Assembly: GCA_016235555.1 (NCBI GenBank)
Contig: JACRKC010000086.1
Location: 18,883-82,882, forward strand
Direction: 5' to 3'
Length of the DNA stretch: 64,000 nt
Source: Verrucomicrobiota bacterium
Lineage (GTDB): Bacteria; Verrucomicrobiota; Verrucomicrobiia; Opitutales; Opitutaceae
Position 1 is the first letter of the stretch; every line of letters starts with the position of its first letter. The notes beneath the pieces are model-generated. The model was not told the origin of the DNA. It saw only the letters and a list, made by a program, of their open reading frames with translations, and made no database searches. The position numbers and the translations under genes are program-made. Shown piece by piece: positions 60,040-64,000 of this stretch.

Positions 60040-61257
60040 ATGAACATCCTCGTCGCCAACCTCGGTTCGACTTCGTTCAAGTTCCGGCTCTTCCGTTTCG
60101 ACCCCGCGACTTCGCTCGGGGCAGGCGGAGCCGGCGCGGCGACGATGCTCGCGAAGGGCGGCTACGAGCGCGTGACCGACTACGGTCAGGCGATCGACGA
60201 TTGCCTCGGCGAACTGAAAACCGCCGGCCACGTCCGCACCGCCGCCGATCTCCACGGCGTCGGTTTCAAGACCGTGCTCGGCAAAAACCTCACCGGCTGC
60301 CTGCGCGCCGACACCGACAGCCGCGTGATCGACGCGCTCAACGGCTTCAAAGAAATCGCCCCCGCGCACAACCCGCCCTACGCGCTCGGCATCCAGCGCT
60401 TCCGCGAAAAGCTCCCCGGTGTGCCGCTCGTCGCGCTGTTCGAGACGGCGTTTTACCAGTGGGTGCCCGAGGCGGCGACGCGTTACGCGGTGCCGCAGGC
60501 GTGGCACGACGCCGGCGTGCGGCGCTACGGTTTCCACGGCGCGAGCCACAAATTCGTCGCCGAACGCAGTGCCGAGTTGCTCGGCCGCGCCGACATCGCC
60601 GACCGCGTGCGCGCCCTCTACCAAGCCGGCCCGACGCCGACCGAGGGCGCCCCGTTGCGCGTGGTCTCCTGCCACCTCGGCGGCAGCAGCTCCGTGACTG
60701 GTATTCGAGACGGCGTCGCGATCGGCACGAGCATGGGTCTCAGCCCGCAATCCGGCCTCCCGCAGAACAATCGCGTCGGCGACCTCGATTCCGCCGCGGT
60801 GCCGTTCGTGATGAAGACGCTCGGCCTCCCGCTTGCCGAAGTGGAGCGCCAGATGACGAAGGAGTCCGGCCTGCTCGGCCTCTCCGGCGTCGGCAACGAC
60901 CTCCGCGACGTGAAGGCCGCCGCAGCGCAGGGCAACGCCCGCGCGCGCGTCGCGCTCGACGTCTTCATCCACTCCACGCGCCACTGGATCGGCGCGTTTC
61001 TCGCCGAGCTCAACGGCGCCGACGCCCTCGTGTTCACCGCCGGCATCGGTGAGAACAATCCCGATATTCGCGCCGCGATCTGCGCCCAGCTCGACGGCGT
61101 CGGCCTTGCGATCGACGAAGCGAAGAACAACGCCCTGCGCGGCGCCGAGGGCGAAATCTCCGCCGCCGGCTCGCGCACGAAGATTTTCGTCATCCCCGCC
61201 AACGAAGAACTCGTGGTCGCGCGCGAAACGCTCCGCTGCATCTCCGCGAAAAACTGA
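60040..61257 (+). CDS. ackA: Acetate/propionate kinase
   Basis: 405 residues of the acetokinase family: MNILVANLGSTSFKFRLFRF, ALFETAFYQWVPEAATRYAV, GFHGASHKFVAERSAELLG, VSCHLGGSSSVTGIRDGVAI with GTSMGLSPQSGLPQNNRVGD, and FTAGIGENNPDIRAAICAQL. With PduL it turns acyl-phosphate into acid plus ATP, as in the fucose/rhamnose BMC of Planctomycetes and Verrucomicrobia. The operon position between shell genes supports this. The motif NLGSTSFK replaces the usual NxGSSSxK. Confidence 0.92.
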   Translation: MNILVANLGSTSFKFRLFRFDPATSLGAGGAGAATMLAKGGYERVTDYGQAIDDCLGELKTAGHVRTAADLHGVGFKTVLGKNLTGCLRADTDSRVIDALNGFKEIAPAHNPPYALGIQRFREKLPGVPLVALFETAFYQWVPEAATRYAVPQAWHDAGVRRYGFHGASHKFVAERSAELLGRADIADRVRALYQAGPTPTEGAPLRVVSCHLGGSSSVTGIRDGVAIGTSMGLSPQSGLPQNNRVGDLDSAAVPFVMKTLGLPLAEVERQMTKESGLLGLSGVGNDLRDVKAAAAQGNARARVALDVFIHSTRHWIGAFLAELNGADALVFTAGIGENNPDIRAAICAQLDGVGLAIDEAKNNALRGAEGEISAAGSRTKIFVIPANEELVVARETLRCISAKN

Positions 61258-61269
61258 CCGTCCTTCCGT

Positions 61270-61292
61270 TCTCTCAACCCTCAACTCTCAAC
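61270..61292 (+). promoter_or_regulatory. C/A-rich leader in front of the third BMC-H gene
   Basis: CTCAACCCTCAACTCTCAA within 61270-61292, then CATAAACTAAT to the ATG at 61304. Practically identical to the leader before the first BMC-H gene; not seen before the enzyme or BMC-P genes. Confidence 0.65.
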
Positions 61293-61303
61293 CATAAACT
61301 AAT

Positions 61304-61594
61304 ATGTCCAAAGCCATCGGCCTCCTCGAAACCCGCGGTCTCACCGCGCTCGTCACCGGCACCGACGCGATGCTCAAGTCCGCCAACGTCACGCTCGCCG
61401 GCCCCATGAAACAGGTCGGCAACGCGCTCGTCAGCGCGGTCGTCATCGGCGACGTCGCCGCCGTCAAAGCCGCGACCGACGCCGGCGCCCAAGCCGCCCG
61501 CACCGTCGGCGAAGTCGTGAGCGTGCAGGTCATCCCGCGCCCCCACGACGACGTCGTCCTCGTGCTCCCGAAAGCCGCCGCCGCGAAGAAATAA
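61304..61594 (+). CDS. BMC-H hexameric shell protein (3)
   Basis: 96 residues: [80 protein letters not shown]. The pore loop (QVGNAL) differs from GGGF and GSGY of the other two, so this hexamer should have another permeability. The Lys/Ala tail is unusual. Preceded by the C/A-rich leader. Confidence 0.92.
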   Translation: MSKAIGLLETRGLTALVTGTDAMLKSANVTLAGPMKQVGNALVSAVVIGDVAAVKAATDAGAQAARTVGEVVSVQVIPRPHDDVVLVLPKAAAAKK

Positions 61595-61613
61595 CCTCTG
61601 GCGTCTGTGTCGT

Positions 61614-61661
61614 GTAGGTCGGGGTTTACCCCCGACACGTCGGGCGTAAAGCCCGACCTAC
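61614..61661. repeat. Palindromic pair bounded GTAG...CTAC inside the BMC operon
   Basis: GTAG then GTCGGGGTTTACCCCCGAC and GTCGGGCGTAAAGCCCGAC then CTAC. Two micro-hairpins, complementary to each other, between BMC-H 3 and BMC-P 1. Confidence 0.88.
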
Positions 61662-61683
61662 GTGACGGACGCTTTTTCCCTCC

Positions 61684-61995
61684 ATGTTCATCGCGCGCGT
61701 CATCGGCTCCGTCGTCTCGACCAAAAAGGACGAGGCGATGAAAGGCCGCAAACTCGTCCTGCTCCGTCCGCTCCTCGTGGATGAAAGCAATCCCGCGCAG
61801 TTCCGCCCCGGCGCCAACACCGTCGTCGCGGTCGACACGCTCGGTGCCGGCCAGGACGAGGTGGTGCTGTTCTGTCAGGGCAGCTCCGCGCGCCAGGCCG
61901 CCGGCATGAAGACCCTCCCGGTCGACGCCGTCGTCGTGGGCATCGTCGATACGGTCGACGTGCTGAACCACAAAATCTATCCCGCGAAGAAATGA
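61684..61995 (+). CDS. BMC-P pentameric shell protein (EutN/CcmL type, 1)
   Basis: 103 residues: MFIARVIGSVVSTKKDEAMK, KLVLLRPLLVDESNPAQFRP, VVAVDTLGAGQDEVVLFCQG, DAVVVGIVDTVDVLNHKIYP. The pentamer caps the vertices of the shell. The conserved GAG.GE/D.V motif is present as GAGQDEV. No Shine-Dalgarno and no C/A-rich leader. Confidence 0.93.
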   Translation: MFIARVIGSVVSTKKDEAMKGRKLVLLRPLLVDESNPAQFRPGANTVVAVDTLGAGQDEVVLFCQGSSARQAAGMKTLPVDAVVVGIVDTVDVLNHKIYPAKK

Positions 61996-62074
61996 CTGAG
62001 CAAGTAGCAGCCGAGGTGACGAGGCTGGCCCGCACCGTCCGCCTCTTCATGTCGGCGGCTACCAAATCGCAACC

Positions 62075-63559
62075 ATGAGCTCCACTCTCCAACTCGACGA
62101 GCAGGCGATCCGCTCGATTGTCGAAGGCGTCATGCGCGGCCTGGGCCGCGCTCCCGGCGGTCCCGCGCCCGTAGCGGCGAGCGCCAGCGAGCCGAAAGGC
62201 GCAGCCCCGGCCGTCCGCCGTGGCGGTCCGCGTTTCGGCGTTTTCGACGACATGAAGGATGCGTGCGCCGCCGCGCAGCAGGCCTTCGAGCAGCTCCGCA
62301 CCAAGGGCGTCGCCGGCCGCGCGAAGGTCGTCGAAATCGTCAAGGAACTGGCGACCAAGAACGCCAAGCCGTGGGGCAAGTTTGAGTTCGAGGAGACCAA
62401 GATCGGCCGGCTCGAGCACAAGGTGGCGAAGCTCGAGATCGTGAAGCTCGTCCCCGGTGTCGAGTGGCTCCAGCCGCGCGGTTTGAGCGGTGACCACGGC
62501 ATCACGATGGAGGAGCACACGCCGTTCGGTGTCGTCGGCGCGGTGCTGCCGGTCACGCATTCCATCCCGACGCTCAGCGGCAACGTCATCAACATCGTCG
62601 CTGCGGGCAACGCCGTCGTCTTCAACCCGCACCCCGGTGGCGCCCGCTCCGCCGCGCTCGCCGTCCGCGCCTACAACGAGGCGATCCACGCCGCCCTCGG
62701 CATCGAGAATCTCGTCTGCACCGTCGAGAGACCGACGCTCGAGACGTTCGATGCGCTCACCAAGAACGAATTCATCAAGCTGCTCTGCGTCACCGGCGGT
62801 CCCGCTGTCGTTGGCGCCGCGATGAAGTCCGGCAAACGCGCGATCTGCGCCGGCCCCGGCAACCCGCCCGTCATCGTCGATGGCACCGGCAGCCTTGCGA
62901 AGGCCGCCGCGGATGTGCTCTCCGGCGCATCGTTCGACAACAATCTCCTTTGCATCGGCGAGAAACAGGTGTTCGTGCTCGAGCACGTGGCCGAGCGCTT
63001 CATGACCGAGCTCGCCGCCGCGGGCGCCGCCAAGCTCACCTCCGGTCAGCTGGCGAAACTCTCGGCCGCCGCGTTTACCAATTCCAAGGATGCCGGTGGC
63101 TGCTCCCATCCGGTGCTCAACCGCAAGCTCGTCGGCGCCGATGCGGCCGTGCTCGCGCAGCATGCCGGCGCGCAGGTGTCGGCCGATTGCCCGTTGCTCT
63201 TCGCCGAGACGGATGCCGACCACGTGTTCGTGTTCGAGGAGCAGATGATGCCGATGCTGCCTATCGTGCGCGTAAAGTCCTTCGACGACGCCGTCGCCGC
63301 CGCCGCCAAGAGCGAGCATGGCTACAAACACTCCTGCGTCATCCACTCGCTGAATGTCGAGCGCATGACCCAGATGGCTCGCGCCCTCGACACCACGCTC
63401 TTCGTGAAGAACGGCCCCAGCACCGCCGGCCTGGGCTTGGGTGGTGAAGGCTATCTCAGCTACTCGATCGCGACCACGACCGGCGAAGGCATCACCACGC
63501 CGGAGACGTTCACGCGCACCCGCCGCTGCGTAATGGTCGACAACCTGCGGATCTACTGA
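62075..63559 (+). CDS. CoA-acylating aldehyde dehydrogenase of the BMC (PduP type)
   Basis: 494 residues: an N-terminal amphipathic helix DEQAIRSIVEGVMRGLG as encapsulation peptide, a Pro/Ala linker, then the dehydrogenase domain: MEEHTPFGVVGAVLPVTHSI (NAD/CoA site), AICAGPGNPPVIVDGTGSLA, the catalytic Cys in SFDNNLLCIGEKQVFVLEHV, and GLGGEGYLSYSIATTTGEGI. It oxidises the aldehyde produced by a class II aldolase (lactaldehyde in fucose/rhamnose breakdown) to acyl-CoA. The linker DNA carries part of a palindrome (GTAGCGGCGAGCGCCAGCGA at 62171) almost identical to one at 45181. Confidence 0.92.
   Translation: MSSTLQLDEQAIRSIVEGVMRGLGRAPGGPAPVAASASEPKGAAPAVRRGGPRFGVFDDMKDACAAAQQAFEQLRTKGVAGRAKVVEIVKELATKNAKPWGKFEFEETKIGRLEHKVAKLEIVKLVPGVEWLQPRGLSGDHGITMEEHTPFGVVGAVLPVTHSIPTLSGNVINIVAAGNAVVFNPHPGGARSAALAVRAYNEAIHAALGIENLVCTVERPTLETFDALTKNEFIKLLCVTGGPAVVGAAMKSGKRAICAGPGNPPVIVDGTGSLAKAAADVLSGASFDNNLLCIGEKQVFVLEHVAERFMTELAAAGAAKLTSGQLAKLSAAAFTNSKDAGGCSHPVLNRKLVGADAAVLAQHAGAQVSADCPLLFAETDADHVFVFEEQMMPMLPIVRVKSFDDAVAAAAKSEHGYKHSCVIHSLNVERMTQMARALDTTLFVKNGPSTAGLGLGGEGYLSYSIATTTGEGITTPETFTRTRRCVMVDNLRIY
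62171..62205. repeat. Half palindromic element inside the aldehyde dehydrogenase linker
   Basis: GTAGCGGCGAGCGCCAGCGA (62171-62190) matches the left arm at 45181-45200 at 19 of 20 bases. It is in frame in the linker between encapsulation helix and catalytic domain. Confidence 0.65.
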
Positions 63560-63580
63560 TGCGCACTGGATCAACCATCG

Positions 63581-63632
63581 GTAGGGACGCCGCTCCGAGG
63601 CGTCCGCGGACCGCTCGGAGAGCGGTCCCTAC
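63581..63632. repeat. Palindromic pair bounded GTAG...CTAC between ALDH and BMC-P 2
   Basis: Left GTAGGGACGCCGCTCCGAGG (63581 on) and right CTCGGAGAGCGGTCCCTAC (to 63632), each a micro-hairpin. Same type as 55436-55536. Confidence 0.88.
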
Positions 63633-63659
63633 CGCCGCGCTTCGCCCGTTCTCCTCGCC

Positions 63660-63938
63660 ATGATCCTCGCGCGCGTTGACGGAGTGGTCGTCTCGACGGT
63701 CTGCCATCCCAGCCTGGCGGGCTTTCGCTCGATCATCTGCCAGCCGCTCGACGAACACGGCCGCGACGAGGGGTTGCCCTTCCTCGCCATCGACCCCGAG
63801 GGCGCCGGTCAACACGAGCGCGTGCTCATCTCGACCGACGGCTCGCGCACGCGCGACATCGTCAAGGATCCAAAATCGCCGCTGCGCAACTACGTCGTCG
63901 CGATCGTCGACGAGCCGGAAAAGGAGAAGTCGAAATGA
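63660..63938 (+). CDS. BMC-P pentameric shell protein (2)
   Basis: 92 residues: MILARVDGVVVSTVCHPSLA, RSIICQPLDEHGRDEGLPFL, AIDPEGAGQHERVLISTDGS, LRNYVVAIVDEPEKEKSK. It lacks the second half of the usual hydrophobic end seen in BMC-P 1, but has the EGAGQHE vertex motif. An ATG at 63935 overlaps its stop (ATGA), so another gene may begin there; only 66 bases of it are in the window. The operon continues past the end (class II aldolase and further shell genes expected). Confidence 0.9.
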   Translation: MILARVDGVVVSTVCHPSLAGFRSIICQPLDEHGRDEGLPFLAIDPEGAGQHERVLISTDGSRTRDIVKDPKSPLRNYVVAIVDEPEKEKSK

Positions 63939-64000
63939 AGCGGGAGGAAACGCTGCGCGCCCATGCCACTTCCGTAGTGCGGTGCTTCAGCCCGCACTTC
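63935..64000 (+). CDS. Possible next BMC-operon gene, truncated by the window end
   Basis: The ATG at 63935 overlaps the BMC-P 2 stop in the coupling arrangement seen elsewhere in the window, and the frame stays open to the end (MKREETLRAHATSVVRCFSP). But the last 26 bases are a palindrome (63974-63999), so this could be non-coding sequence. Product not recognisable. Confidence 0.3.
   Translation, partial: MKREETLRAHATSVVRCFSPHF
63974..63999. repeat. Palindromic micro-hairpin at the window end
   Basis: GTAGTGCGGTGCTTCAGCCC with GCACTT following: stem GTGCGG/CCGCAC. It starts with the GTAG boundary used by other elements; a facing partner may lie beyond the window. Confidence 0.65.

Noticed and set aside
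758..63999. CRISPR array or tandem-repeat locus made of the palindromic elements
   Set aside because: Copies are dispersed one by one, have no constant spacing or spacers, and no cas gene is present.
57742..64000. Propanediol-utilisation (Pdu) or ethanolamine (Eut) microcompartment
   Set aside because: No B12-dependent diol dehydratase or ammonia-lyase genes and no BMC-T gene are seen. The DeoR - PduL - BMC-H - AckA - BMC-P - ALDH set fits the Planctomycetes-Verrucomicrobia sugar-aldehyde type.

Overview
The window looks like a high-GC verrucomicrobial chromosome, most likely Opitutaceae (an Opitutus/Lacunisphaera-type genome). I infer this from the gene families rather than from any database match. 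They include LL-diaminopimelate aminotransferase, a Planctomycetes-Verrucomicrobia-type bacterial microcompartment (BMC), paired DUF1800/DUF1501 secreted proteins, PPi-type phosphofructokinase, large Ig-domain surface proteins and many intergenic palindromes. There is no prophage, insertion sequence or CRISPR array.

Layout. 1-15.5 kb: the end of a hybrid histidine kinase, a rhomboid protease, a TIR/beta-propeller membrane protein, a three-gene pilT-type operon on the minus strand, a lipoprotein, an Rrf2 - azoreductase - VOC-dioxygenase electrophile module with a visible operator pair, a DEAD-box-type helicase, an aquaporin, a HAD phosphatase, an alpha/beta hydrolase and hisC. 15.5-21.5 kb: an exopolysaccharide-export operon of lower GC (outer-membrane barrel, Wza-like, Wzc-like tyrosine kinase), then Sua5, S18 and tRNA-Arg(CCU). 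21.5-31.3 kb: a large secreted protein with an apparent frameshift, pfp, and the DUF1800/DUF1501 pair. 31.3-37.4 kb: a tightly coupled type II secretion pseudopilin/platform operon (G-H-I-J-K-L-M-like). 37.5-40.7 kb: DUF3570 - ApbE - TlpA-like - DUF4266, which reads as a flavinylated extracytosolic redox system because the DUF3570 protein carries a D-x-x-T-G-A-T flavinylation motif. 41-53 kb: four very large secreted proteins that all end in the same tandem module, plus a glycoside-hydrolase-like protein. 53-58 kb: a TIR/TPR protein, dapL, panC. 57.7-64 kb: a divergent DeoR regulator and a BMC operon (PduL, three BMC-H, AckA, BMC-P, acylating aldehyde dehydrogenase, BMC-P) that runs off the window.

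The most unusual large-scale signal is a set of about 30 nested palindromic elements. They differ in sequence but share one architecture: a micro-hairpin with a short conserved apex (often GTCTNNGAC) and variable, self-complementary stems, frequently as two facing micro-hairpins bounded by GTAG...CTAC or GTGG...CCAC. They sit at gene ends, several times supplying the stop codon. At least six lie inside coding sequences, always in leader peptides or inter-domain linkers. They also punctuate the BMC operon. Other signals are a C/A-rich leader repeated only in front of the three BMC-H genes, and a ~130-residue module that occurs ten times in five proteins.

Functions are inferred from motifs read by eye. 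Start codons were chosen from signal peptides, overlaps and domain starts, because recognisable Shine-Dalgarno sequences are rare here.
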